DNA from: Pseudomonas sp. PA27(2017)
Lineage (GTDB): Bacteria > Pseudomonadota > Gammaproteobacteria > Pseudomonadales > Pseudomonadaceae
DNA: 64,000 nt
Assembly (NCBI RefSeq): GCF_001945445.1
Contig: NZ_MSXW01000026.1
Span: 145,937-209,936 of the forward strand
Reading direction: 5' to 3'
Position 1 is the stretch's first letter, and every line of letters begins with the position of its first letter. Below are positions 37,948 to 48,296 of this stretch, piece after piece. The notes beneath the pieces are model-generated. The model made no database searches, had not been told where the DNA came from, and worked only from the letters and a program-made list of their open reading frames with translations. Both the position numbers and the translations under genes were made by a program.

Positions 37948-38961
37948 CTAATCGCCGGTCGGCTGCAGCTCACGCAACTCGCCGCCCTCCTGCCGCAAGC
38001 GCTGCAGAAAGCGCGGGCGGTCCAGCAACTGGTAAGGGAAGTACAGGCCGGGCTGCGTTGGCTCCCCGCCATCCAGCCCCAGCAACCGCTCGACCACCAT
38101 CGTCACGCAAAGGGCCGTCAGCAATGCCGCGCCTTTGGGGTGCACGACGGCATGCCGGGTGCGCAGCGGCTGGCCTTGCGGATCAATACCAGCCAGCTCG
38201 ATGAGGATTTCCGTCGACATCGCCCCGCCCTGGCGACGGGTGGAACTGACGTCGATGGCCATGTTGAACTGCACGTTGGCAGCGCCGGTTGCCGCGGCGA
38301 GGCCGACGACATCGATGGACGAAAACCCCGCAGCGTCGATCGGCGTGCCGTCCACGGCGCGAAAGCGGGCTTTCGCTTCGTCGCCTTCGCGCCACCCATA
38401 AACGCCATCACGGCGCGTCAGCGCTGCGGGCAACATGCGGTTCAGGTGCTCAAAGTCGCTGGCGACGGTTGGCCCGCCGGTATCCTGCTCGTCGACCAGG
38501 GCATTGAGGCGGATCTCATCGACCCGTCCGTACGCTTCTGCAATATGCAGGGTCGACGTCGTCGTGGCGCCCACCAACCACTCATAGCCAAGCACGATGG
38601 GCGCGGCGTCGGGAGCATGCATGTAGGTGGCGATTTCCGGCGCGATCTCGAACACCCCGGACGAGATGCTCAGGTGCGGCACGCCGCGTTTCTGGGCAAA
38701 ACGCAAACCGGCCAGGGCGTGGTCCATGTAGAACACCACCACCGCACTGACCGGCTGACCGCCGAGGCCGAGGTCATCGGCTGCAGGGTCGATAACCACC
38801 GCCTGGGCATTACCGATGCGCTGGGCGGCGTGCTGGGCCTTGGCCAGATCGCGACCGCCGATCAACAAGGCAATGTCGGGATACGCGGCACGCAGTGCCG
38901 CCGCCGTGTGGTTACCGATGGCTCCAGAGCCACCCATCAACAGAACAGGATCAACAGACAT
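37948..38961 (-). CDS. Saccharopine dehydrogenase-like NAD(P)-binding protein
   Basis: 337 residues. A Rossmann fold opens the protein (VLLMGGSGAIGNHTAAALR, residues 6-24; LLIGGRDLAKAQHAA), followed by a saccharopine-dehydrogenase-like catalytic domain. No lysine-pathway partners are near, so true saccharopine chemistry is unlikely; the substrate is unknown. It diverges from a TetR regulator over a gap with two matching palindromes, strongly suggesting that it is the regulated target. Confidence 0.85.
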   Translation of the reverse strand: MSVDPVLLMGGSGAIGNHTAAALRAAYPDIALLIGGRDLAKAQHAAQRIGNAQAVVIDPAADDLGLGGQPVSAVVVFYMDHALAGLRFAQKRGVPHLSISSGVFEIAPEIATYMHAPDAAPIVLGYEWLVGATTTSTLHIAEAYGRVDEIRLNALVDEQDTGGPTVASDFEHLNRMLPAALTRRDGVYGWREGDEAKARFRAVDGTPIDAAGFSSIDVVGLAAATGAANVQFNMAIDVSSTRRQGGAMSTEILIELAGIDPQGQPLRTRHAVVHPKGAALLTALCVTMVVERLLGLDGGEPTQPGLYFPYQLLDRPRFLQRLRQEGGELRELQPTGD

Positions 38962-38989
38962 ACTGTACGCTCTCCAGTTGCTGGCTTAA

Positions 38990-39004
38990 CCTACCTTTAG
39001 TAGG
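38990..39004. promoter_or_regulatory. TetR operator candidate 1
   Basis: CCTACCTTTAGTAGG: a CCTAC/GTAGG dyad, related to the longer palindrome 26 bases away, close to the start of the divergent 38961 gene. Confidence 0.6.
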
Positions 39005-39029
39005 AACCTGCAACGAGCCTAACCCTTTT

Positions 39030-39048
39030 AACCTACCATTGGTAGGTT
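39030..39048. promoter_or_regulatory. TetR operator candidate 2
   Basis: AACCTACCATTGGTAGGTT is an 8-bp perfect dyad with a 3-base centre, 21 bases before the TetR start codon. The size and symmetry are typical of TetR autoregulatory operators. Confidence 0.75.
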
Positions 39049-39069
39049 TACATTCCGGAACCCGACAAC

Positions 39070-39681
39070 GTGCCAGAACGCGAGCATTCTGCCAGCCCCC
39101 CCGTCACTCGCCGCCTGGCCAAAGCCGAGCGCCGCAGCCAGTTGCTGGAAACCGCGCGGCAAGTGATACGCCGTGAAGGCGCCGACCGCCTGACGCTCGG
39201 CCACCTGGCCAAATGTGCCGGCGTGTCCAAGCCGGTGGTCTACGACCATTTCGCCACCCGCTCGGCCTTGCTGATCGAACTCTACCGCTGGATCGACATC
39301 GAGCGGGTCAACGCCTTCCGCGAACTCATGGCCGGTAGTAACCGCAGCCTGGAGGACACGACGCAACTGCTCGCCAACGCCTATATCGAGTGCGCAGCCA
39401 ACAACACCGATGAGTTCTACGCGGTAGGCGCCGCACTGGCAGGCAGTGACGAGAAGGCGGCGGTCTTTCAGGAGCTGCTGGACAACTGTGTGCAAATGTT
39501 CGTCAGCGTGCTCACGCCCCATGCCGGTCTGCCGGCGGTGGAACTGGAGCGCCGCTGCACAGGGCTGGTCGGCGCAGGCGAAGCTCTGGCCGGCGCGCTG
39601 GTGCGCGGCAGGTTCACCGCTGCCGAGGCGATCAACAGCTTCACGTCGCTGATTCGCGGCTCTCTGCAGAGTGTTGGCTGA
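39070..39681 (+). CDS. TetR-family transcriptional repressor
   Basis: 203 residues from a GTG start at 39070. The DNA-binding domain (about 15-65) is RRSQLLETARQVIRREGADR, then LGHLAKCAGVSKPVVYDHFATRS; the ligand domain follows to the end. It probably represses itself and the divergent dehydrogenase-like gene through the two ACCTACC-type palindromes in the gap. Ligand unknown. The downstream gap to the GGDEF-EAL gene suggests a separate transcript. Confidence 0.92.
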   Translation: MPEREHSASPPVTRRLAKAERRSQLLETARQVIRREGADRLTLGHLAKCAGVSKPVVYDHFATRSALLIELYRWIDIERVNAFRELMAGSNRSLEDTTQLLANAYIECAANNTDEFYAVGAALAGSDEKAAVFQELLDNCVQMFVSVLTPHAGLPAVELERRCTGLVGAGEALAGALVRGRFTAAEAINSFTSLIRGSLQSVG

Positions 39682-39980
39682 ACAACGTCTCACTGCTATC
39701 TGGCACCACCGATAGTGGAACCGCCGCTCAGCGAGCCACGGTGATAGCCGCACCAGGCACCGCCTCTGATACTCCACCCTGCGGGCCAATGCCTGACTCG
39801 CTTGCATCATTGCGACCGACCGCTGGAACGAAATCAAAGTGCCACTAGTCGTAAGATTGCAGAAACCCGAGGATCGGCCGATACGATCCCATGGAAGCAG
39901 CGTTCAGTCCTGCTCCGTCGAAGCTGGAAAGGACAATCCGTTCGGTTACTTAGCTGGTTGTATTTTCAGAGCGTCGCCTG
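39682..39980. other. Intergenic gap, no gene recognised
   Basis: 299 bases between the TetR and GGDEF-EAL genes. A small inverted repeat (CACTGCTATC ... GATAGTG, 39691-39717) sits just after the TetR stop and may be a weak terminator. The rest presumably carries the promoter of the downstream gene; I see no clear -10/-35 pair or ORF. Confidence 0.5.
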
Positions 39981-41927
39981 ATGAAGAAAACACTGCTCGC
40001 CGCAAGAGCGTTGATGTCCGTACCCAAGGACAATCCCGGCCTGGTCAAGGCGCAATACAGCGCCCTGGCTCGCCAGTTGCCGATGATGTATTTCATCCTG
40101 CTGGTCAACACGTTGATGCTGGCTGGCACTCACTTTGCGGTCGCGCCGCGCTGGCTAGTGGTGTATTGCCCGGCGATCATGACGTTGTTCGGCGTGATTC
40201 GTACGGTGGAATGGATCCGCACGCGCAAGCAGACGCGCAGCCCGGCGCAAATGCTGACGGCGCTGAAGCGTACCAACATGCTCGCGCCGTTCGTAGCCGT
40301 AGCGTTCACCGCCTGGTCGCTGGCGCTGTTTCCCTATGGCGACGGCTATACCCAGGCGCATGTCGCTTTTTATATGGCGATCACCGTCATCGGCTGCATT
40401 TTCTGCATGATGCACCTGCTGCCAGCCGCCCTGGCCACTACGGCAGTGGTCAACAGCGCGTTCGTGGTGTTCTTCGCGTCGACCAATATCATCACCTTCG
40501 TTGCCACGGCGATCGACGTGCTGCTGGTATCCATCGCCATGCTGGTCATCCTCAAGGTGCAGTACGCTGACTTCACCCGGCTGGTGAACATGCAGGCGCA
40601 GACGGCGAAACTCAGCGAGGAAAATCTTCACCTGGCCAATCAGGACAGCCTCACCGGGCTGGCCAACCGGCGGCAGTTCTTTTCCCGCCTCGATACGCTG
40701 TTGGCCCGCGCCCACGAGCAGGAGAACCGCCTGGCCGTGGGGCTGATCGACCTGGATGGCTTCAAGCCGGTCAACGATCTGTATGGCCACAGCGTAGGTG
40801 ACAGACTGCTCTATCAGGTTGGCCAGCGCCTGACCGGGCTGCTCGACGATGACATGCATCTGGCCCGGCTGGGCGGCGACGAATTCGCCCTGATCATCAC
40901 CCAGCCCATGAGCGACGACCAGTTGCGCACCTTTGGCGAAAAAGTCTGCGCCAGCATGCGCGAGCCGTTCCTGCTCGTCGACATCCCCATTCAGATCAGC
41001 GCCTCACTGGGCATCGCCACCTTCCCCGATCAGGCAGCCAGCGCCACCGAGGTTTATGAATACGCCGACTATGCCCTCTACCAGAGCAAACGCCACCGCC
41101 CCGGCACGGTGTGCCTGTTCAGCGCCGCCCATCGCCAGCAGCTCAACCGCGAAGGGCTGACCGAACAGACCCTGCGCCGGGCCAATCTGAACGACGAGTT
41201 TCACGTGGTGTTCCAGCCCATCGTGGATCTTCACGGAGAACGAACCGTCGCGTTCGAGGCACTGGCGCGCTGGCAAAGCCCGGAGTTGGGTAATGTGCCG
41301 CCCAGCGAATTCATCCCGATTGCCGAACGCGTCGGCATGGTCAATCGCCTCACCGTGCCGCTGCTTGGCAAGGCGCTGGAAGCAGCCACGAGCTGGCCTG
41401 CAGGGATGCGCCTGTCATTCAACCTGTCAGCCCACGACTGCGGCTCGGAAGACGCCGCCCAGCAGATCGTCGAACTGATCAAGCGCAGCCCGTTCGACCC
41501 AGCCCGTATCGACCTGGAAATCACCGAAACCGCCGCCATCCAGGACCTGCCGCAAACGCAACAGGCGATCCGCCGGTTTCGCGAGCTGGGCTGCGGCATT
41601 TCCCTCGACGACTTCGGCACCGGCTACTCCAGCCTGAGCCAGATCCACGCGCTGTCGCTGACCAAGCTGAAGGTGGACCGCACCTTCGTCACCCACATCG
41701 ACGTCGACCCGGCCAGCTTCAAGATCGTCAAATCGCTGGTCGCCCTGTGCCAGGACATGCAACTGGAATGCATCGTCGAAGGCGTGGAAACCGCCGAAGA
41801 ACTCGCCGCCCTGAAAAACCTAGGCTGCGCCTGGGCCCAAGGCTACCTGTTCGCCAAACCCATGCCTGCCAGCGAGATCGGCGCCTGGCTCGAAGGCGAG
41901 CGGTTGAAGAAGGCGCAGGCGGTTTGA
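39981..41927 (+). CDS. Membrane GGDEF-EAL cyclic-di-GMP protein
   Basis: 648 residues. The N-terminal sensor (about residues 30-195) has five or six hydrophobic helices, beginning PMMYFILLVNTLMLAGTHFA, and resembles no named MASE domain with certainty. The GGDEF domain (about 215-375) has an intact active site, RLGGDEFAL; the usual upstream RxxD inhibition site is absent (LLDDDMHLAR instead). The EAL domain (about 395-640) keeps EALARW, EITETA, DDFGTGYSSL, the Lys of KLKVDRTFV and EGVETAEE, so phosphodiesterase activity is expected. It may be a diguanylate cyclase, a phosphodiesterase or both, switched by a membrane signal. Followed by a strong terminator. Confidence 0.95.
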   Translation: MKKTLLAARALMSVPKDNPGLVKAQYSALARQLPMMYFILLVNTLMLAGTHFAVAPRWLVVYCPAIMTLFGVIRTVEWIRTRKQTRSPAQMLTALKRTNMLAPFVAVAFTAWSLALFPYGDGYTQAHVAFYMAITVIGCIFCMMHLLPAALATTAVVNSAFVVFFASTNIITFVATAIDVLLVSIAMLVILKVQYADFTRLVNMQAQTAKLSEENLHLANQDSLTGLANRRQFFSRLDTLLARAHEQENRLAVGLIDLDGFKPVNDLYGHSVGDRLLYQVGQRLTGLLDDDMHLARLGGDEFALIITQPMSDDQLRTFGEKVCASMREPFLLVDIPIQISASLGIATFPDQAASATEVYEYADYALYQSKRHRPGTVCLFSAAHRQQLNREGLTEQTLRRANLNDEFHVVFQPIVDLHGERTVAFEALARWQSPELGNVPPSEFIPIAERVGMVNRLTVPLLGKALEAATSWPAGMRLSFNLSAHDCGSEDAAQQIVELIKRSPFDPARIDLEITETAAIQDLPQTQQAIRRFRELGCGISLDDFGTGYSSLSQIHALSLTKLKVDRTFVTHIDVDPASFKIVKSLVALCQDMQLECIVEGVETAEELAALKNLGCAWAQGYLFAKPMPASEIGAWLEGERLKKAQAV

Positions 41928-42008
41928 TCTGGCGATAGGCCAATGCGCGACGCGTATTTCATGCCCCAAAAGCCGCTTACGCGAATTGAATATGCCACCC
42001 TCAAAACG

Positions 42009-42042
42009 CCAAAAGCCCGCAATTACGCGGGCTTTTGGTTTT
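42009..42042. terminator. Bidirectional terminator between the GGDEF-EAL gene and guaA
   Basis: CCAAAAGCCCGC and GCGGGCTTTTGG form a perfect 12-bp stem with a 6-base loop; T-rich on the plus strand and A-rich before it, so it can end both convergent transcripts. Confidence 0.92.
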
Positions 42043-42079
42043 CATAACGACCGACTACCGGCTTACGCCGGATGCGGGA

Positions 42080-43657
42080 TCATTCCCACTCGATGGTCGC
42101 TGGCGGCTTGCTCGACACATCGTAGGTGACGCGGGAGATGCCGTCGATTTCGTTGATGATCCGGCCGCTGACGGTTTCCAGCAGCTCGTAGGGCAGGTGC
42201 GCCCAGCGAGCGGTCATGAAGTCCACGGTTTCCACGGCGCGCAGGGCGACGACCCAGGCGTAGCGACGGCCATCACCGACCACGCCCACCGAGCGTACCG
42301 GCTGGAACACCACGAAAGCCTGGCTGGTCTTGTGGTACCAGTCAGCCTTGCGCAGTTCTTCGATGAAGATGTGGTCGGCGCGGCGCAGGATATCGGCGTA
42401 TTCCTTCTTCACTTCACCGAGGATACGCACGCCCAGGCCCGGTCCCGGGAATGGGTGGCGGTAGACCATGTCGTACGGCAGGCCCAGTTCCAGGCCGATC
42501 TTGCGCACTTCGTCCTTGAACAGTTCACGCAGTGGCTCGACCAGCTTGAGGTTCATTTCCTCCGGCAGGCCGCCGACATTGTGGTGCGACTTGATCACGT
42601 GGGCCTTGCCACTCTTGGCGCCAGCCGACTCGATCACGTCCGGGTAGATGGTGCCCTGGGCGAGGAACTTGATGTTCGGAAGCTTGCTGGCCTCGGCATC
42701 GAACACGTCGATGAAGGTGCGGCCGATGATCTTGCGCTTCTTCTCCGGGTCGGCTTCGCCGGCCAGGTTGTCGAGGAACTGCTTTTCAGCGTCGGCGCGG
42801 ATCACCTTGACGCCCATGTTCTCCTTGAACATGGCCATCACCTGGTCGCCCTCGTGCAGACGCAGCAGGCCGTTGTCGACGAACACACAGGTCAGCTGGT
42901 CGCCGATGGCGCGGTGCAGCAGCGCGGCGACCACCGAACTGTCGACACCGCCGGACAGGCCCAGCAGCACATTGGCGTCGCCGACCTGCTCACGCACCTG
43001 GGCGATAGCGTCTTCGACGATGTTGGACGGCGTCCACAGCGCTTCGCAGCCGCAGATGTCCTGTACGAAACGGGTGAGAATGCGACCGCCCTGCTTGGTG
43101 TGGGTCACTTCCGGGTGGAACTGCACGCCGTAGTAACCGCGGGCGTCGTCGAACATGCCGGCGATCGGGCAGCTCGGGGTGCTGGCCAGCACGTTGAACT
43201 GGCCCGGCAGCTGGGTGACCTTGTCGCCGTGGCTCATCCACACGTCCAGGCCCAGCACGCCGTCGGCGTCGACATGGTCTTCGATGCCGTCGAGCAGCTT
43301 GCTCTTGCCGACCACGTCGACGCGGGCGTAGCCGAATTCGCGCAGGTCGGAACCTTCGACCTTGCCGCCCAGTTGTTCGGCCATGGTCTGCATGCCGTAG
43401 CAGATGCCCAGCAGCGGTACGCCGAGATCGAACACGGCCTGGCGCGCGCGCGGGCTGTTGGCTTCGTGAACCGACTCGGGGCCGCCGGCGAGAATGATGC
43501 CGCGCGGAGCAAAGGCACGGATGTCCTCGTCGGACATGTCCCAGGGATGCAATTCGCAGAACACACCGATCTCGCGCACGCGGCGGGCAATCAGCTGGGT
43601 GTACTGGGAACCGAAGTCGAGGATCAGGATACGGTGAGCGTGAATGTCGAGGGCCAT
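42080..43657 (-). CDS. guaA: GMP synthase (glutamine-hydrolysing)
   Basis: 525 residues. The N-terminal class I amidotransferase (about 1-200) starts [18 protein letters not shown] and has the nucleophile in LLGICYGMQ (near 86) and His-Glu in QFHPEVTH (near 177). The ATP-pyrophosphatase domain has the P-loop-like [12 protein letters not shown] (near 230) and the C-terminal dimerisation domain ends ...[10 protein letters not shown]. Converts XMP to GMP. Downstream of guaB on the same strand after a 76-base gap with a hairpin. Confidence 0.98.
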   Translation of the reverse strand: MALDIHAHRILILDFGSQYTQLIARRVREIGVFCELHPWDMSDEDIRAFAPRGIILAGGPESVHEANSPRARQAVFDLGVPLLGICYGMQTMAEQLGGKVEGSDLREFGYARVDVVGKSKLLDGIEDHVDADGVLGLDVWMSHGDKVTQLPGQFNVLASTPSCPIAGMFDDARGYYGVQFHPEVTHTKQGGRILTRFVQDICGCEALWTPSNIVEDAIAQVREQVGDANVLLGLSGGVDSSVVAALLHRAIGDQLTCVFVDNGLLRLHEGDQVMAMFKENMGVKVIRADAEKQFLDNLAGEADPEKKRKIIGRTFIDVFDAEASKLPNIKFLAQGTIYPDVIESAGAKSGKAHVIKSHHNVGGLPEEMNLKLVEPLRELFKDEVRKIGLELGLPYDMVYRHPFPGPGLGVRILGEVKKEYADILRRADHIFIEELRKADWYHKTSQAFVVFQPVRSVGVVGDGRRYAWVVALRAVETVDFMTARWAHLPYELLETVSGRIINEIDGISRVTYDVSSKPPATIEWE

Positions 43658-43691
43658 GACTCTGTTCTCGTCAGTGGAAGCAGAAACAACG

Positions 43692-43713
43692 CGGGGCTGT
43701 CGATACAGCCCCG
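43692..43713 (-). other. Hairpin in the guaB-guaA gap
   Basis: CGGGGCTGT, CGAT, ACAGCCCCG: a perfect 9-bp stem between the two cistrons, flanked by AAC/GTT. No long U-tract. It could attenuate, process or stabilise the guaBA message. Confidence 0.6.
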
Positions 43714-43733
43714 TTGAAAGGTGATGCCGGGAA

Positions 43734-45269
<1,536 letters not shown>

Positions 45270-45428
45270 TGTAAAGAATGGGGAATGACCGTTCGGCGTT
45301 TAACCGAAATGATTCTCGGCGAACGGGGAACCGAAGCGCATTCGTGCAGCCTGAACTATCTCAGGCTCAAGGAAGAGCTCCCCTTTTTGCTCGAACGCAT
45401 CAGACTCGATGAGCGCTCGACGCCTCGC

Positions 45429-45965
45429 TCAAGCCTCCACCACCGTCACCGGATAGCCCAGCCGCTCGGCGAACTCTTCGAGAAAAGCGGCGGTGAACCG
45501 CGCCTGCGCCCAGCCATTGAAGATGAAGCCCAGGTTGGAAAACCCGCAGGGCTGCAGAAACAGGAAGCCGTTGATGTCGTCTTCATGCCCACATAGCGGA
45601 CAGGTGAAGTTGTCGGTCTCCCCAGGCATCCATTCGTCCAGGCTCTCGAACAATGCTTCGCCGATTTCCTGCCGGCATTCCGGGCAACCGGCTTCCTCGA
45701 GAAAATCCTCGATGGGCGTATAGATGCAACGCCGGTAGATGACCTCCAGCCCGTTGGCCGGCTGATCGAATGGCAACCGCTCGGCCTTCTCCACTACCCG
45801 GCTGGCTCCCGGCGCGATGGCGTAGGCCATGCCGCTGCGCCCGCAGGTGGTCGGCAGCGCGGCGACGACGTCGCGCTTGGCCAGCCAGCGCAGGATCTGC
45901 TGGGCCTTGCGCTCGTGACCGGGAAAGCTGGAGATGCGCGGAACGATGATGCTTTGCGTGGCCAT
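45429..45965 (-). CDS. Zinc-ribbon-containing protein of unknown function
   Basis: 178 residues. Two CxxC pairs, GCPECRQEIG (near residue 93) and TCPLCGHED (near 120), are spaced like a zinc ribbon. The rest (FNGWAQARFTAAFLEEFAERLGYPV at the C-terminus) is helical, without signal peptide or membrane segment. Pseudomonas homologues carry misleading transporter-ATPase names; no Walker motif is present here. Possibly cytosolic; function unknown. Between guaB and the PACE transporter. Confidence 0.78.
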   Translation of the reverse strand: MATQSIIVPRISSFPGHERKAQQILRWLAKRDVVAALPTTCGRSGMAYAIAPGASRVVEKAERLPFDQPANGLEVIYRRCIYTPIEDFLEEAGCPECRQEIGEALFESLDEWMPGETDNFTCPLCGHEDDINGFLFLQPCGFSNLGFIFNGWAQARFTAAFLEEFAERLGYPVTVVEA

Positions 45966-46060
45966 GCCGACTCTTCGAGTGCCTGAAAACCGCGCAGCTT
46001 AGAGGCAGCCGCCAGCCGGCCACAAGCCGGCCGGGACTGACGGCTATGCGCGCTTGCCCA

Positions 46061-46522
46061 TCAGTGGCATGCCAGCGGGCGCGCCTGGCGCCGGCTGAAA
46101 TAGCGCTCGCGCAGCTTGTCGTAGGCCAGGTTGTAGCCCAGGGTGTACGGCAGGAAGAACAGGATCAGGCCGATGTCCAGGAAGAACGCGGCGACCAGGC
46201 TGATCGACAGCCACCATGCCGCCAGCGGCACAAGCACCAGGATCAGGCCAGCCTCGAACAGCAGCGCGTGGCTGATCCGTGCCCACAGCCCACGCTCGAA
46301 GCCCATGCGCCGCTGCGCGGCATCGAAAAGGATGTTGAAGACCATGTTCCAGAGCATCGCGATGGCCGAGAACATCAGGGTCAGCGCGCCCATATGTGCC
46401 AACGACTTTCCCATGACCCAGGCCAGCAGCGGTGCGCACACCACTACGGCGATCAGTTCGAACAGGGTGGCATGCAATACGCGCTCTTTCATGGAGCGCC
46501 GGGCAATGTTGGACGGCTTCAT
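46061..46522 (-). CDS. PACE-family biocide efflux transporter (AceI-like)
   Basis: 153 residues with four membrane helices, made of two bacterial transmembrane pair (BTP) domains: the first begins ERVLHATLFELIAVVVCAPLL with the conserved membrane-embedded Glu, the second is RISHALLFEAGLILVLVPLAAW. Proton-driven export of chlorhexidine, other biguanides or short diamines is known for the family. ATG 46522 is taken as start; upstream codons overlap the divergent LysR promoter region, and ATG 46492 is an alternative. Divergent from the LysR gene at 46608, the usual arrangement. Confidence 0.9.
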   Translation of the reverse strand: MKPSNIARRSMKERVLHATLFELIAVVVCAPLLAWVMGKSLAHMGALTLMFSAIAMLWNMVFNILFDAAQRRMGFERGLWARISHALLFEAGLILVLVPLAAWWLSISLVAAFFLDIGLILFFLPYTLGYNLAYDKLRERYFSRRQARPLACH

Positions 46523-46543
46523 TTCAGACTCGCTAGATAAGAT

Positions 46544-46563
46544 CGATGGCGCTATTCTCATCG
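46544..46563. promoter_or_regulatory. LysR-type operator candidate between PACE and LysR genes
   Basis: CGATG-N10-CATCG dyad in the 85-base divergent gap, with a further related GCCATCGGC run downstream. It fits the T-N11-A pattern of LysR binding sites. Confidence 0.4.
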
Positions 46564-46607
46564 GCAAAACTGCCAGCTCAAAGTTAACTGCCATCGGCCT
46601 AACCGAT

Positions 46608-47483
46608 ATGAATCCTTCTCCCGAATCACTTCACGCTTTCGCGCAAGCGGCCGCTACCGGCTCGTTCAGCGCTGCCGCCAGGCGCCTGGGCAAAAGCCAG
46701 TCGACGATCAGCGAGGCGATTTCGCGCCTGGAGATCGAGCTGGACGTCACCCTGTTCGAGCGCGGCGCCCGCCAGCTGACCCTTACCGATGCCGGCGCCA
46801 GCCTGCTGAGCCACGTCGAAGACGTGCTGGCCGCCTCCGATCGCCTGCTGCGCCAGGCCAGCCAACTGGCCTCGGGCCTGGAGCCCAAACTGACACTGGT
46901 GCTCTCCGATGCCTACCAGGCCAGCCAGTACCGGGCGCGCCTGGCGGAACTCGACGAGCGCTATCCGGACCTGGAATTCGAGTGTTTTTTCGCCGAGCAC
47001 GCCGACGTACTCGATCTGGTCGGCCAGGGCCGCGCGCACTTGGGTCTACTCGCCGCCCAGGCCGCCTACCCACCCGAATTCGCCCATGCCAGCCTGGCAG
47101 ACGCCGCTGACTTCGGCCTGTTCGTCGCCAAGGGTCACCCGCTCAGCCAGTTGCCGCGCGCCGCCCTCCAAGATCTGGTGCACTGGCGCGTATTGCGCCT
47201 GAGCAGCGTGGCGGCCCATCACGGTGAGCTGGACGACCTGCCTGGCAGCGGTGGCCGCTGCTGGTCCGCGCCGGACTACCTGCTGCTCCTGGAAATGGCG
47301 GCCCTGGGCTTCGGCTGGGCCGCCCTGCCCCGCCAACTGGTGCAGAACCACGGCGGCGACGGGCTGCATGAACTGAAGGTCAACGGCTGGCCGAAGCAGG
47401 TGCCCGTCGATGTGGTCTGGTCCCGCGCGCGACCGCTGGGCCCGGCAGCTTCGTGGCTGTTGGAGCGCCTGCTTAGCGCTTGA
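46608..47483 (+). CDS. LysR-family regulator of the PACE transporter
   Basis: 291 residues from ATG 46608 (MNPSPESLHAFAQAAATGSF). HTH at residues 5-62 (RLGKSQSTISEAISRLEIELD), effector domain about 90-290. Divergent from the PACE efflux gene, whose induction by polyamine-like or biocide ligands through a LysR protein is known for related systems. A longer open frame upstream overlaps the PACE gene and is not coding. Confidence 0.9.
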   Translation: MNPSPESLHAFAQAAATGSFSAAARRLGKSQSTISEAISRLEIELDVTLFERGARQLTLTDAGASLLSHVEDVLAASDRLLRQASQLASGLEPKLTLVLSDAYQASQYRARLAELDERYPDLEFECFFAEHADVLDLVGQGRAHLGLLAAQAAYPPEFAHASLADAADFGLFVAKGHPLSQLPRAALQDLVHWRVLRLSSVAAHHGELDDLPGSGGRCWSAPDYLLLLEMAALGFGWAALPRQLVQNHGGDGLHELKVNGWPKQVPVDVVWSRARPLGPAASWLLERLLSA

Positions 47484-47555
47484 ACCCACCATCCGCCTGC
47501 CTGCCCGACCTTCTGCACGAGTTACTTTTACGCCCCCAGCCAAGAGATCATCGCC

Positions 47556-47855
47556 ATGCTCACAGTCATTGCTCAGGATTTCATCAAGGATGAGTACATA
47601 GAACATGTACTGCCGCTTTATGCGGAATTGGTGCGCAAGACGCGCGAAGAAGCACTTTGCCTGTCGTACGATTTGCATGTCGATCAAAAAGATCGCGGGC
47701 ATTTCATCTTCATCGAAACCTGGCCAGACAGAGCTGCACTGGACGTGCACTGCGCGACCGAACACTTCACTACGCTGGTACCGAAAATCGACAGCTACCG
47801 CAAACAACCCGGGACATTCTTGCTGATGGACACCTTTACAGGAGTAATCGCTTGA
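47556..47855 (+). CDS. Antibiotic biosynthesis monooxygenase-like protein (YgiN type)
   Basis: 99 residues of a dimeric alpha/beta-barrel fold: MLTVIAQDFIKDEYIEHVL, then YDLHVDQKDRGHFIFIETW and DVHCATEHFTTLVPKI, the conserved ABM pattern with the HF pair. Family members act on quinones or serve as small haem or stress proteins; role here unknown. Base composition is visibly more A+T-rich than the neighbours and Leu/Arg codons are less biased, suggesting recent arrival. Monocistronic or read with the NIPSNAP gene 79 bases on. Confidence 0.88.
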   Translation: MLTVIAQDFIKDEYIEHVLPLYAELVRKTREEALCLSYDLHVDQKDRGHFIFIETWPDRAALDVHCATEHFTTLVPKIDSYRKQPGTFLLMDTFTGVIA

Positions 47856-47934
47856 GGAATTGATCAGCCAATGAGCGCCGATCGAAAGGCTGATTGAGAC
47901 TTGTTATGCTGCTCGGCCCGTCAAGGAGAAGGCC

Positions 47935-48249
47935 ATGATCACCTGTTACCTGCGCTACATCATCGACCCTTACCAACTGGCTGAATTCGAGCACTACGCC
48001 AAATTGTGGATTCCTCTGGTGGAGAAATTCGGCGGCCAGCACCACGGCTATTTCCTGCCCTCCGAGGGCGCCAACAACGTGGCCTTGGCGCTGTTCAGTT
48101 TCCCCAGCCTGGCGGCCTACGAGGACTATCGCGAGCGTTCCATGCAGGATGAGGAATGCCTGGCCGCCTTCGCCTACGCCCAGCAGAACCGCTGCATCCT
48201 CAGCTACGAGCGCAGCTTTCTGCGCCCGGTTGGCGTCGAAGCTCGTTGA
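47935..48249 (+). CDS. NIPSNAP family protein
   Basis: 104 residues, a second dimeric alpha/beta-barrel protein: MITCYLRYIIDPYQLAEFEHY, WIPLVEKFGGQHHGYFLPSEG and LALFSFPSLAAYEDYRERS are standard NIPSNAP features. Function unknown in bacteria. AAGGAGAAGG gives a strong ribosome site. Directly followed by a REP-pair element. Confidence 0.88.
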   Translation: MITCYLRYIIDPYQLAEFEHYAKLWIPLVEKFGGQHHGYFLPSEGANNVALALFSFPSLAAYEDYRERSMQDEECLAAFAYAQQNRCILSYERSFLRPVGVEAR

Positions 48250-48296
48250 AGCCGTCTCACGAACCTGGGGTTTCGTATTCCGGGGGTCGGCTGCAA

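Noticed and set aside
39839..40570. Open frame starting before and overlapping the GGDEF-EAL gene in another frame
   Set aside because: Gly/Arg/Pro-rich translation typical of a shifted frame; the overlapping frame has full GGDEF and EAL domains.
45285..45596. Open frame starting MTVRRLTEMILGERG upstream of guaB
   Set aside because: Runs through the guaB promoter region and then antisense to the zinc-ribbon gene; no ribosome site and no family match. The inverted repeats there were noted instead.
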